Assembly: GCA_934501435.1 (NCBI GenBank)
Contig: CAKSTW010000005.1
Span: 124,001 to 188,000, forward strand
DNA length: 64,000 nucleotides
Direction: 5' to 3'
Source of the DNA: an uncultured Eubacteriales bacterium
GTDB lineage: Bacteria; Bacillota; Clostridia; Oscillospirales; UBA644
Part shown: positions 26,179 through 35,013 of the stretch, one piece after another
How positions within the stretch are numbered: the stretch's first letter is position 1
Layout of the letters: each line of letters opens with the position of its first letter
The notes under the pieces: model-generated
Told to the model about the DNA's origin: nothing
What the model saw: only the letters and a program-made list of their open reading frames with translations
Databases searched by the model: none
Position numbers and translations under genes: made by a program

Positions 26179-27396
26179 ATGATGAAGAAAAAAATATTCA
26201 AAACAAAACTGCTGACCGTCCTGCTCACTCTCTGCATGGTGCTGTCGCTGCTGCCTATAACGGCGTTTGCGGAATCCGGAGCGTATGCCGTTAAATTTTA
26301 CCCCGGAGATTACGGAACCATGACTAAAAACGACCGGATCCCGTTTGTGTATTATGGCATTGACGATGAAGTTAACAAGCCCTACTACTACAAGCTGAAC
26401 GTATCCGGGACAGAGGCTCTCGGCTTTACCGGCAGCATCATCGACGTTTTGCTTCCGAATTCGGGATACGAGTTCGCCTACTGGACAGCCGATGCTGCCG
26501 TCTACCCGGTCGGCAGCGATACTGCCGTTCCTGCCGGCACCGTTCTTTCCTCTGATCAAATACAGAACGGAATTACCGTGAAAAGCGACGTGACGTTCAC
26601 GGCTCATTTTAAGCAGATCTCTGAATATCCTGACGATTCGGTAATCACCGCCGTTGAAATCATCGGCGCAACCCTTTCCTACAAACCGGGAGACGCTCCG
26701 CAGGCAACAGCTGCCGTAGCAGCCGCCGATCAGGGCAAATACCGGATTGCCAATGAATACTGGCAAGAGTTAGATGAAAACGATGTGCCCGTTGCCGCAT
26801 GGTATTCCGACGGCGGGGCGTACAGCACTTTGCCGACCGTTACTACGTTTGAAAGCGGAAAAAAATATGTATATTCCGTTATGCTGCTGCCGGAAAGGGG
26901 ATATGACTTCAGCAGAGAAGTCGCCGCTACGGTGAACGGAAACTCAGTGACAGCGGTTCCCGCCACAGACGGATACCTGAGTCTTCCCAATGTTAAAACG
27001 ATTACGCCGACGGCGGAACCCCATACGCATAGTTACGGTACGGCGTGGAAGCATGACGGAACGAACCACTGGCACGAATGTGCCTGCGGAGACAAGGCGG
27101 ACACGGCGGCGCACACCTTCAGGTGGGTTACCGACAAGGAAGCAACCGCAACCGAAAAAGGCTGTAAGCACGAAGAATGCACCGTCTGCGGCTATAAGAA
27201 AGCGTCCGTTGAAATTCCCGCGACCGGTTCAGGGAACGGCTCGGCTGACCGACCCGGCAATACCTCTTCTCCGCAGACCGGCGACAGCAGTCCGCTGCTG
27301 TGGTTTGCTCTGCTGTTTGTCGGCGGCGTCGGCGCCCTGACCGTATTCGGCATCACCAAAAAAAGAAAAAAATCCGACATCACCGAAAAACGCTGA
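26179..27396 (+). CDS. Sortase-type surface protein with a His/Cys-rich domain
   Basis: A 405-residue secreted protein. The signal peptide (LLTVLLTLCMVLSLLPITAFA) closely resembles that of the 1397-residue protein. Residues about 35-150 are a beta-rich domain and about 160-270 a second one. Residues about 275-345 carry the HTHSYGTAWKHDGTNHWHEC / CGYKK His/Cys module common in Clostridial surface proteins, possibly metal-binding. The C-terminus is SPQTGDSS, a hydrophobic helix and KKRKKS, a typical sorting signal. The first of two adjacent ATGs is used. It ends the operon, followed by a strong terminator. Confidence 0.75.
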   Translation: MMKKKIFKTKLLTVLLTLCMVLSLLPITAFAESGAYAVKFYPGDYGTMTKNDRIPFVYYGIDDEVNKPYYYKLNVSGTEALGFTGSIIDVLLPNSGYEFAYWTADAAVYPVGSDTAVPAGTVLSSDQIQNGITVKSDVTFTAHFKQISEYPDDSVITAVEIIGATLSYKPGDAPQATAAVAAADQGKYRIANEYWQELDENDVPVAAWYSDGGAYSTLPTVTTFESGKKYVYSVMLLPERGYDFSREVAATVNGNSVTAVPATDGYLSLPNVKTITPTAEPHTHSYGTAWKHDGTNHWHECACGDKADTAAHTFRWVTDKEATATEKGCKHEECTVCGYKKASVEIPATGSGNGSADRPGNTSSPQTGDSSPLLWFALLFVGGVGALTVFGITKKRKKSDITEKR

Positions 27397-27415
27397 AAAC
27401 TTAAAACAGTCTTAA

Positions 27416-27457
27416 AAAAACGGGAAGCGACCGAAAAACGGAGCTTCCCGTTTTTTT
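27416..27457 (+). terminator. Terminator of the lipoprotein/zinc-ribbon operon
   Basis: AAACGGGAAGC pairs with GCTTCCCGTTT around a 14-nt loop and is followed by TTTT. Confidence 0.88.
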
Positions 27458-27856
27458 GAAAAAGAGGGGAAAACATAAATATCCGCATTGAAATGCTTGT
27501 CGGAAGAAAAAATGCGGAGAGAACTTAATAAAGATATATTCCGATACAAATGCGGCTTTTTGCAACCCGTGAAAATGCAGAAATAAATCTGTCTTGTTGC
27601 GGGATACTTGTGTTTTGTTGAGAAATATGTTATTATATTCTCAAACAGTCAAAGTCGGCTCTTCCCGTTTTCGGACCGATTCCTGTCGAACCGTAACTGA
27701 CGGAACGGAGAACCCCCGGGATCCGGACGGTATTACGGAATTTGTGTCGGAGTGAGTAAGAGTATCTATTCATAAACGGCTTGCCGAAAAAAACCGACAG
27801 GGAAGTTGCCGCGCAACAGCCGGATATTCCCTGACCGAGAAAGAGAGATTTACCCA
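27458..27856. other. Long intergenic region upstream of the 7TM sensor
   Basis: About 400 bp without a gene. The only clear signal is the promoter/inverted repeat at 27608-27644. The remaining 200 bp up to the start codon imply a long leader with several short G+C-rich stems; no riboswitch class is recognised. Confidence 0.5.
27608..27644 (+). promoter_or_regulatory. Promoter with inverted repeat, copy 2
   Basis: TTGTGT (27608-27613), a 17-bp spacer and TATTAT (27631-27636), bracketed by perfect arms TTGAGAA (27618-27624) and TTCTCAA (27638-27644). Nearly identical to 21049-21085. Confidence 0.7.
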
Positions 27857-29482
27857 ATGAAACGGAACACTAAACATCTGCTCGCGGCGATCTTTGTTTT
27901 TACGATCATTGCGGCGGCTTATTCCTGTCGTATGCTTTCCATGTTCGACCTCGGCGGTGTTTACGTGAATCATATCCGCGCGGCGCTTTATCTTCTGCTG
28001 TTTTCCCTGTGGGGTTTTTCCCTCGACCGCCGTATCATACAGAAGCAGGCGCTTCACTGCATGCGTCTGACGGCGGCTCTGATGCTTTTGTGGCTCGTTT
28101 TGCGTACTCTGAAATATGAAGTCGTCACCGACCTTACGGTGGCACGGTACATTTGGTATCTTTACTATTTACCGATGCTTTTTATCCCGTTGCTCGGGGT
28201 GTATATTGCGCTTTCTCTCGGAAAGTCGGAAAAATTCCGTCTCTCCGGAAAAATCGGCGCTTTGGCTCTTGTTCCGGCTGCGCTTTTTTTTCTGGTTATT
28301 ACGAACGACCTGCACCAGCAGATGTTTGCTTTCGACAGCGGAGTTCCGGGCGTGCCTGACAATTATTCCTATTCCCACGGTTTTTTGTATTTCATTTGCC
28401 TCGGCTGGATGGTCGCCTGTATGTTTTTTTCGCTTATCTGTCTTTTGAAGAAAAGCCGAATTCCGGGCGGCGGCAAAAAGAAGATCAGACCGTTTATTAT
28501 AGGCTGCGCAACGGTTCTGTACGGGGTTTTGTATATGTTGGGGATCCCTGCCGTACGCTGGTTGTTCGGCGATATGAATGTAATGTTTTGCCTGTTATAT
28601 GCGGCGATTTATGAAAGTTGCATACGCTGCCGTATGATACAGTCCAATACAGGCTATGTCGAACTTTTCGAGGCAACGACGCTGGCGGCATGTATTGCGG
28701 ACCGCAACGGAGATATCGTTCTCCGTTCCCGGACAGCAGGCGAAGATATGGTTTGCCCGAAAGAGGGACTTCGGATCCTCCGTCCGAACGGGATACGCAT
28801 TTCTTCGGCGCCGATAAAGGGCGGATATGCCGTTTGGCAGGATAACGTGCGCCCGCTGATCGAACTGCGCGCAAAGCTGAGCGAAAACAAGACCGAAATA
28901 AAAAACAACAAAGAAAAATTGCAGGAGGCTTATCTCGTACGGAAAAAGCTGCACGAGCTGACCGAAAAAAACCGTATTTACGATGAGATAGAGACAAGAT
29001 ACGGGAAGCAGAGAACAAGGATCGGGCAGCTTCTGAAACAATGCGAAGGCGCAGAGCCTGTCGAAATACAAAACCTGATGAAAAGAATTCTTCTGCTCGG
29101 CACTTACATAAAGCGCAGCGCCAATCTCTATTTTCTCAGCCTGGAATATGAGTTTCTGCCGCAGCAGGAACTTCGGCTGACGGTAGACGAGGCGGTGCGC
29201 GTCCTGACCGTTTGCGGGACGGAATGCAGCGTGGTCTACCATACAACGAAGCCCATGCTTTCGGCAGAAGTTATGCGTCTGTTCGATCTTTTGAAAACCG
29301 TCGCGGAAACGACGATAAACGGGCTGCAGTCTCTGTTTATTTCCGTGTCCGACAGCGAGATGGATCTGTCGGCGGAATGTTCAGCCGATCTGACCTCCCT
29401 TATTTCTTCAAATGTAACGGTAAATCAGGAGGACGGGCTGTGGCTCATTCGCACCTTGATAGGAGGTCGGTACGATGCATAG
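27857..29482 (+). CDS. 7TM sensor protein, degenerate histidine-kinase relative
   Basis: A 541-residue membrane protein. Seven membrane segments (about 8-260) match the HisKA_7TM sensor type, including NDLHQQMFAFDSG and the YSHGFLYF stretch in the loop. The cytosolic part has a coiled coil (about 330-390; RKKLHELTEKNRIYDEIETR) where related kinases have their dimerisation helix, but no clear phospho-His box and no N/G boxes are visible. It overlaps the next gene, a soluble kinase, by 8 nt, so I infer a split sensor. The start is placed at the ATG before KRNTKHLL; the ribosome binding site is weak. Confidence 0.68.
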   Translation: MKRNTKHLLAAIFVFTIIAAAYSCRMLSMFDLGGVYVNHIRAALYLLLFSLWGFSLDRRIIQKQALHCMRLTAALMLLWLVLRTLKYEVVTDLTVARYIWYLYYLPMLFIPLLGVYIALSLGKSEKFRLSGKIGALALVPAALFFLVITNDLHQQMFAFDSGVPGVPDNYSYSHGFLYFICLGWMVACMFFSLICLLKKSRIPGGGKKKIRPFIIGCATVLYGVLYMLGIPAVRWLFGDMNVMFCLLYAAIYESCIRCRMIQSNTGYVELFEATTLAACIADRNGDIVLRSRTAGEDMVCPKEGLRILRPNGIRISSAPIKGGYAVWQDNVRPLIELRAKLSENKTEIKNNKEKLQEAYLVRKKLHELTEKNRIYDEIETRYGKQRTRIGQLLKQCEGAEPVEIQNLMKRILLLGTYIKRSANLYFLSLEYEFLPQQELRLTVDEAVRVLTVCGTECSVVYHTTKPMLSAEVMRLFDLLKTVAETTINGLQSLFISVSDSEMDLSAECSADLTSLISSNVTVNQEDGLWLIRTLIGGRYDA

Positions 29483-30434
29483 ATTGAAACACATGGGATT
29501 TAATGCCATTAAGGAGAGTTTTGACCGACTTCCCACCGCCGTATGCTTTTTTGACAGTGAGGGCAGTATTGTTCTCTGCAACCGGCAGATGTATCAACTG
29601 AGCAGATATCTGCTTGACAGCGATATGCAGTATCTCGGCGAGGTCGAGGAGGCTCTGTCCGATCTTCCGAAAGGGATCGTACGTATCCCGGAAGTGGAGA
29701 ATACCTATCGGTTTCCGGATAAAACCGTGTGGAGATTTGAAAAAACGGAGGTTACCGATCGGTACGGAACGAACTATATACAGCTGACCGCCGCCGACGT
29801 TACGGAGTTGCAGCGCGCTTTGGTACAGCTTATCGACGACAGCAGGAAACTTGAGGAGGATTCGGAAAAACTGAAACAGCTTTCCGATAACGTCGGGGCG
29901 TTGGCACGCGAAAAGGAACTGCTTGCCGCAAAATCTGCCATGCACGACGGTCTTGCCTCCTGCATTATGTTGACAAGGCAGTATATGGCAGGAGAATTTG
30001 ACAGTATCGGCGCGGATGTTGTGTGCCGCGAATGGGAGAAAGTCATCGCCTTTCGGGATGTTATCCGGCTGTCGGAAAAGCAAAAACTGCTCGACAGCGC
30101 AAAAACCAGCGGAGTTGCCGTGAGGATAAGGGGCGAAGAGCCGACGGACGGCGGGGCGGAATTGATGTACATTGCCATGCAGGTATGTTTGAACAATGCC
30201 ATTCAGTATGCCAAAGCCACCGAGATATATGCAAATATTTGGGAAAACGAAGACAGTTATACGGTGATGATACGCAATAACGGCAAGCCGCCGGAGAAAA
30301 AGATCACGGAGGGCGGAGGTCTTACCAATCTGCGCCGCCGGATCGAAAAATCGGGCGGAAAAATGACAGTGCAGAGTTTACCGGAGTTTTCACTGGTGAT
30401 TGATATACCGAAATCCGGAAATTCGGGAGGATAA
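29475..30434 (+). CDS. Soluble PAS-domain histidine kinase
   Basis: A 319-residue cytosolic protein. The N-terminal PAS-like domain (about 10-115; LPTAVCFFDSEGSIVLCNRQ) is followed by a coiled coil and AMHDGLASCIMLTRQYM, in which the His after Met is the expected phospho-acceptor (about 158). A HATPase-like end follows (CLNNAIQYAKATEI; GGGLTNLRRRIEKSGG). It starts at ATG behind GGAGGT inside the 3' end of the 7TM sensor gene and is followed within 3 nt by a response regulator. It is presumably recruited to the 7TM protein. Confidence 0.75.
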   Translation: MHRLKHMGFNAIKESFDRLPTAVCFFDSEGSIVLCNRQMYQLSRYLLDSDMQYLGEVEEALSDLPKGIVRIPEVENTYRFPDKTVWRFEKTEVTDRYGTNYIQLTAADVTELQRALVQLIDDSRKLEEDSEKLKQLSDNVGALAREKELLAAKSAMHDGLASCIMLTRQYMAGEFDSIGADVVCREWEKVIAFRDVIRLSEKQKLLDSAKTSGVAVRIRGEEPTDGGAELMYIAMQVCLNNAIQYAKATEIYANIWENEDSYTVMIRNNGKPPEKKITEGGGLTNLRRRIEKSGGKMTVQSLPEFSLVIDIPKSGNSGG

Positions 30435-30436
30435 CC

Positions 30437-31090
30437 ATGGCTATAAGAAAAATACTGATCGTCGAGGATCAGGCGCTGGCGAGAAAATATCTGTGTTCCT
30501 GTGTGGAAAGGTGCAAAGATTGCGAAGTCGCGGGCACTCTGTCCTGCGCCGACGCGGCGCTTCGCCGATGCGGAGAGGGACACATTGATCTGATCATCAT
30601 GGATATATGCACGGAAAACGACTCGGACGGACTTACCGCTGCCGAATCGATCAAGAAATTCTATCCGCGGATAAAGATCATTATGGTGACTTCTATGTTG
30701 GAAGGACGTTTTCTCGATCGGGCAAGAAAGATCGGCGCCGACAGTTTCTGGTATAAAGATTCCCCTTCCGGTGACCTTGTGGGCGTAATTGACGGAACTC
30801 TTGCGGGCAGGCGCTTCTGGCCGGACAGCGTGCCGTCCGTGCGGCTCGGCAATACTCTTTCCTGCGAACTGTCCGACCGCGAGATGGAGACCCTGCGTCT
30901 GCTCTGCGAAGGGAAGACCAATTCCGAGATCGCCGCAAAACTGAATGTGGCTGAATCCTCGGTGAGGACCTATATTAACCGTATGCTGGAAAAAACCGGA
31001 TATACGAACCGCAACCGTCTTATGATTGCGGCGGTCGGTAAACGTATGGTCGTTCCCGGATGCTGGCTTGAAGAGACCGAAGAACCCTGA
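30437..31090 (+). CDS. NarL/LuxR-family response regulator
   Basis: A 217-residue regulator. The receiver has ED at 10-11, the phospho-acceptor Asp in LIIMDICT (about 55), the switch Thr/Ser in MVTSML and the Lys in WYKDSP. A C-terminal GerE HTH is at about 148-205 (LSDREMETLRLLCEGKTNSE; LNVAESSVRTYINRML). It is coupled to the kinase (GGGAGG, 7-nt spacing). Likely targets are the dockerin and pseudo-receiver genes directly downstream, whose promoter carries an inverted repeat. Confidence 0.88.
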   Translation: MAIRKILIVEDQALARKYLCSCVERCKDCEVAGTLSCADAALRRCGEGHIDLIIMDICTENDSDGLTAAESIKKFYPRIKIIMVTSMLEGRFLDRARKIGADSFWYKDSPSGDLVGVIDGTLAGRRFWPDSVPSVRLGNTLSCELSDREMETLRLLCEGKTNSEIAAKLNVAESSVRTYINRMLEKTGYTNRNRLMIAAVGKRMVVPGCWLEETEEP

Positions 31091-31201
31091 CAAGACGCCG
31101 CAAATCAGATAAATTATATTATTTCAGCCGTCCTGCTTTTGAAAGCGGGACGGCTGTTCTGTCTTTGCGGTTACAATTTATTCACAATTAAGACATCTTT
31201 T

Positions 31202-31247
31202 GTCCTCGATTTTGAGGACAGACGAAATCCCTTTCCTTTGATATAAT
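31202..31247 (+). promoter_or_regulatory. Promoter with upstream inverted repeat before the pseudo-receiver/dockerin operon
   Basis: GTCCTC-GATTTT-GAGGAC (31202-31219) lies just upstream of a poor -35 position; TATAAT is at 31242-31247. A strong -10 with a poor -35 and an adjacent dyad suggests activation, plausibly by the response regulator encoded upstream. Confidence 0.5.
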
Positions 31248-31313
31248 AATAGCGGAGAGAAAGATGAAACAGATTCATCGGATATATCAAGAAAGAAAAG
31301 GAGGGATAGTTCG

Positions 31314-31697
31314 ATGCAAAAAGTTGTGGTAGATATGCAGAATTTTCTGTTCGGCGATTCCATAGCGACCGCTTTCAGAAATTCGGACTATGATATTTCC
31401 GTGGTTCGTGCGGAGTCCCCGCAGGATACCGTCGAACTGTGCCGAGTGTACAAACCGTTCGTTCTTGTAATGGAAGTTACCGCCTATACCCCTTGGCTGC
31501 TTTGCGAAAGACTGAAGTTGAGGGATGCGGTGAAAGAGGTGTGTCCCGAGTGCAAGATTGCCCTTATTGTGGATTCCAACACCGAAAAACAGGCGGCAAA
31601 AGATATCCGTGACGCAAAGAAAAACGGCATTATCGACCAGTTTTTCTACGGCTCGATGACCGCCGAATATCTGATGGATCAGATTTATGCAATGTGA
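31314..31697 (+). CDS. Stand-alone pseudo-receiver protein
   Basis: A 127-residue single-domain protein with a receiver-like alternation: MQKVVVDMQNFLFGDSIATA, then FVLVMEVTAYTPW at the third strand, CKIALIVDSN at the fourth and IDQFFYGS at the fifth. The usual phospho-Asp is Glu here (VMEV) and the N-terminal acid pair and the Lys are not conserved, so it probably cannot be phosphorylated and may mimic the active state. It has a GGAGGG site 8 nt upstream and is 35 nt before the first dockerin gene, so it may help regulate that operon. Confidence 0.6.
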   Translation: MQKVVVDMQNFLFGDSIATAFRNSDYDISVVRAESPQDTVELCRVYKPFVLVMEVTAYTPWLLCERLKLRDAVKEVCPECKIALIVDSNTEKQAAKDIRDAKKNGIIDQFFYGSMTAEYLMDQIYAM

Positions 31698-31732
31698 CAG
31701 AGATATTGAAAAGAGATGTGGGGTGAAACAGA

Positions 31733-34700
31733 ATGAAAAAAAGAAAATTGCTGAGTTTTCTGCTGGCGGCGGCGCTGCTGCTGTCAACGGCTTCTTTCTC
31801 GCCGGTGACGGCAGACGCGGCAGATGGCACGGTGGAGGTTTCTACCTGGGCGGAGCTAAAAAAAGCGCTGGACTACACGACAAAATGCTCGGTGGTGAAG
31901 GTCGTCGCGGACATTGAAACAAAAGACCTGAACGGACACACCGGTCTGCATCAGGACAACATCATCTTCATGACAATGGCGATGGACAAAGTTCTGGATC
32001 TGAACGGACACACCGTCAATGCATATGCGAAATACTATTCGGAGGTTGCGCAGGGGTATCTGATCAATATAAGTCATAAGGATGCCCGGCTGACCATCCG
32101 CGACAGCGTGGGGGGCGGCGTCCTGATCGGCGAGTTTAATCAGGAATTCTACTATGAGTTTATCAATGTGAGTGAAGGTACGCTGGTTATGGAGAGCGGC
32201 ACGGTCAAGATGCTGTGTCCCTCCAAAGATAATCAGTATAAGAAGTGCGCCATCGGTGTATCCGGTACGGCGATCTTTAACGGCGGCGAGGTACTGACGC
32301 AGGTGACCAGTCCCCGGGGCGAGAGGGAGGAGCGGTATCTTTCCCGCCGGCTGCAAGCCATTCGGGGAGAAGCAGGCGGCAGCGTCACCATCAACGGCGG
32401 CACCTTCGACCGGGTGGTTCTGCACAGCGCCCCCACACCGGAGAACCTGGGAAAGTATGAGCTGGTGGTAAACGGCGGCTTTTTCCGGCAGTCCATCGCT
32501 CTGATCCTGGTCGGCGATGTCTATGCCAGCAATTTCGATCATCTGCCCATGCAGATCAACGATGCGTATTTCATGCGCACCACCGATAAGCTGGACCAGT
32601 GCCGTCTGGTGATAGGCGGGAAGATGCAAAGTTTTTATGACAGAAACTGGGATTACCGGTTACTTTATAACGATATTCCGGGCGCGACTTTCGATGATGC
32701 ACTGAGTATGATGGATGATCTAATACCGCACCTTATCAGTGAAAACGGCGCGGTCTTTACCGATGTGCACGACGGAAACTGGTATGTGCGGGGCAATATG
32801 CGCCGGTGGGTTGAAAACGGCGGGCCGATGATGATTTTTCAGAACACATCGTTCGGCGTGCAGGGCAGCATTGTGCGGGTCATCTCCAATGCCTACGGCG
32901 TGAAGGAGGTACTTCTGGACGGCGAGCCGATAGAGTACGGCGAGCGGGGATTCAGCGCGCCGCAGGTGGATACCACCGCAGAGAGCGATCATCATGTTTC
33001 TTTTGTGATGTATCCGCTGTCCTCCATGCTGCGAGCGGGCGGGTACAGTTATTCCAACGAATATTCGACCGGATATATCCGGATGCTCGTCGACGACAGC
33101 ACGGGATATGGAATGGTTCATTATCCCGATGTTCCGGAATCGGGGAACGAGCCTTTCCCGGTGACTTACTACATCAATGAATCCAATGTGGACGCTCTGA
33201 CCACGATGGAACTTCAGTATGACCTCCTGCTGGAGACCGACGGGGTAAAAAAATCGGTTATGACAGGCTACAAAGGCGCAAAGGTGGTGCAATGGGTTGA
33301 CAGGACCAAAACGATCGACACCGTCTCTCTGAATATCAGTAAACCTTTGGTTCAGGGGGATTATACCAGCGGAGATATCACTGCGGACAGGGACGCTTTG
33401 TATACGGTCGAGGATAATCAGGGCTATTGGGAACACGAGGATATTTGGGACCTGAACGGAAACAGCAGCGTTCCCGCGATACCGGGCGATAATTACTATC
33501 GCGCTTTCCGGGTGTCTCTCAAGGAGGGGCTTGAGGGTTATAAATTCGATAAGACTAACCCTCCGAAAGTCGTGATACGGGGTCTCAACCGGGACTGCGA
33601 CGATATATCGGTCCGGGTCGCGAATGACGGAAGATCCATTGGAGTATCCCTGGCTTCCCGTCCCTCCGAACTGATTCAAAACGCATGGGGTACCGTCACG
33701 GGACTGCGGGCGGGAAGTCTTGTCGGCGGAGTGAAAATCAAGCCGAGAGACAGTTACTTTGATTTTGAGATAAAGGAGATCCAGCGGGTCAAAAACGGAG
33801 TCGTTTACGGCACAAACCCCGGCGACGCAATCGATCCCGACTATCTTTATCGGATAAAGATTGTGGGCACGGGCAAACAGGGGAAAACCTTCAGCAACGG
33901 TCCGTGGCTGTACGATTACACATTCCACTATTATCTCAACACGAACGTCAAACTGCGGATGAATAACGATTCTGACATTGCCGCGAACTATGAAGAGGTG
34001 TCGTATGATACAGCCTCTCAGGCATATACCATAGATCTTGTGCCGGAGCCGGATTTCATCGAATACGACTATCTGTCTCTGGGCGCGCCCTATCCGTGGG
34101 CGGGTTCCTGCCCTGAATTCAGCAATAATTGGATCATCGGGGTGCCCGGCGGCGTCGCTGTCCGTAATTATTCATGGTTTGATGTCGAAAGCGGGGCTCG
34201 GCTGGGAAAGAATACGCCCTTTGAGGAAGGCAGATCCTACCGCTTCGAGGTGATTCTGGATTGCGAGGAAGGTTATTATTTTGCCGACTCCGAGATAATG
34301 GACGCCTATGTGAACGGAAATAAGGCAACAGTCACGGAGGCGGAGGGGAACGGAACCGCCTTTACGGTCGAATATTCCTTTGCCGTATCCGCCGGATTGC
34401 GCGGCCAGGCGGAGAGTTTTATCGACGGAAGCGACGTGACCTTCTCTCTGTTTGCCGAAGGCGGTACGGAGGCAATGTACACCGTAACGGTTCCGGGCGG
34501 AACGAAAGACAGTTCCGGAAAATACACCGCAGCCTATGAGATACCGGAGGTTGCCGCCGGCACCTACACCATGAAGGTGTCGAAGAAAAACCACGTCACC
34601 CGTGAGTATACGGTGACGGTCGGTACGGAAGCGGCGGTACAGAACGTAAAAATTCATCCTTTCGGTGATATCAACGGCGACGGAAAGATAACTACGGCGG

Positions 34701-34852
34701 ACGTTCTTAAGGCTAATTTCCACGCAAAGAGGGTGAACCTCCTTACCGGATACGAATTCCTTTGCGCGGATGTTAACGGCGACGGAAATATAACTACGGC
34801 TGACGTTAACAAAATAAATTCTCATGTCAAAAAAGTAAAGTTTCTTTGGTAA
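31733..34852 (+). CDS. Secreted dockerin protein with beta-helix-like N-terminus
   Basis: A 1039-residue protein. Signal peptide 1-29 (FLLAAALLLSTASFSPVTADA). Residues about 35-270 show beta-helix-like coils (LDLNGHTVNAYAKYY, VTINGGTFDRVVLHS, LVVNGGFFRQ). A long beta-rich middle has no recognised family. A carboxypeptidase-regulatory-like Ig module follows (about 885-970; AAGTYTMKVSKKNHVTREYT). The C-terminus is a type I dockerin (about 976-1039) with two Ca-binding loops, DINGDGKITTAD and DVNGDGNITTAD. Dockerins bind cohesins; a cohesin-like gene is next. The ribosome binding site is weak (GGGGTG). Confidence 0.8.
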   Translation: MKKRKLLSFLLAAALLLSTASFSPVTADAADGTVEVSTWAELKKALDYTTKCSVVKVVADIETKDLNGHTGLHQDNIIFMTMAMDKVLDLNGHTVNAYAKYYSEVAQGYLINISHKDARLTIRDSVGGGVLIGEFNQEFYYEFINVSEGTLVMESGTVKMLCPSKDNQYKKCAIGVSGTAIFNGGEVLTQVTSPRGEREERYLSRRLQAIRGEAGGSVTINGGTFDRVVLHSAPTPENLGKYELVVNGGFFRQSIALILVGDVYASNFDHLPMQINDAYFMRTTDKLDQCRLVIGGKMQSFYDRNWDYRLLYNDIPGATFDDALSMMDDLIPHLISENGAVFTDVHDGNWYVRGNMRRWVENGGPMMIFQNTSFGVQGSIVRVISNAYGVKEVLLDGEPIEYGERGFSAPQVDTTAESDHHVSFVMYPLSSMLRAGGYSYSNEYSTGYIRMLVDDSTGYGMVHYPDVPESGNEPFPVTYYINESNVDALTTMELQYDLLLETDGVKKSVMTGYKGAKVVQWVDRTKTIDTVSLNISKPLVQGDYTSGDITADRDALYTVEDNQGYWEHEDIWDLNGNSSVPAIPGDNYYRAFRVSLKEGLEGYKFDKTNPPKVVIRGLNRDCDDISVRVANDGRSIGVSLASRPSELIQNAWGTVTGLRAGSLVGGVKIKPRDSYFDFEIKEIQRVKNGVVYGTNPGDAIDPDYLYRIKIVGTGKQGKTFSNGPWLYDYTFHYYLNTNVKLRMNNDSDIAANYEEVSYDTASQAYTIDLVPEPDFIEYDYLSLGAPYPWAGSCPEFSNNWIIGVPGGVAVRNYSWFDVESGARLGKNTPFEEGRSYRFEVILDCEEGYYFADSEIMDAYVNGNKATVTEAEGNGTAFTVEYSFAVSAGLRGQAESFIDGSDVTFSLFAEGGTEAMYTVTVPGGTKDSSGKYTAAYEIPEVAAGTYTMKVSKKNHVTREYTVTVGTEAAVQNVKIHPFGDINGDGKITTADVLKANFHAKRVNLLTGYEFLCADVNGDGNITTADVNKINSHVKKVKFLW

Positions 34853-34923
34853 AAATTCTGTCTTGATGCCGAGACTTCCGCTCCGTGATCATACGGCGGA
34901 CGCCGAGGCTTGAGAAATAAAAC

Positions 34924-34937
34924 GGAGATATATCTCC
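34924..34937. repeat. Palindrome GGAGATATATCTCC, copy 1
   Basis: A perfect 14-bp palindrome about 72 bp after the first dockerin gene. It recurs at 39942-39955 after the second, in a conserved 3' flank. Confidence 0.65.
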
Positions 34938-35013
34938 CGCCGGACTTTAACTAAGCGAGGCTGCGGTCCGGTGAGAAAAAATGCCCCGCAAATAAAAGAA
35001 AAGGAGCTTGGTC

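Noticed and set aside
31314..31697. Complete response regulator
   Set aside because: No output domain and the phospho-Asp is replaced by Glu; annotated as a pseudo-receiver.
32720..33928. 402-codon open frame on the minus strand
   Set aside because: Antisense shadow of the first dockerin gene; no ribosome binding site or recognisable domain.
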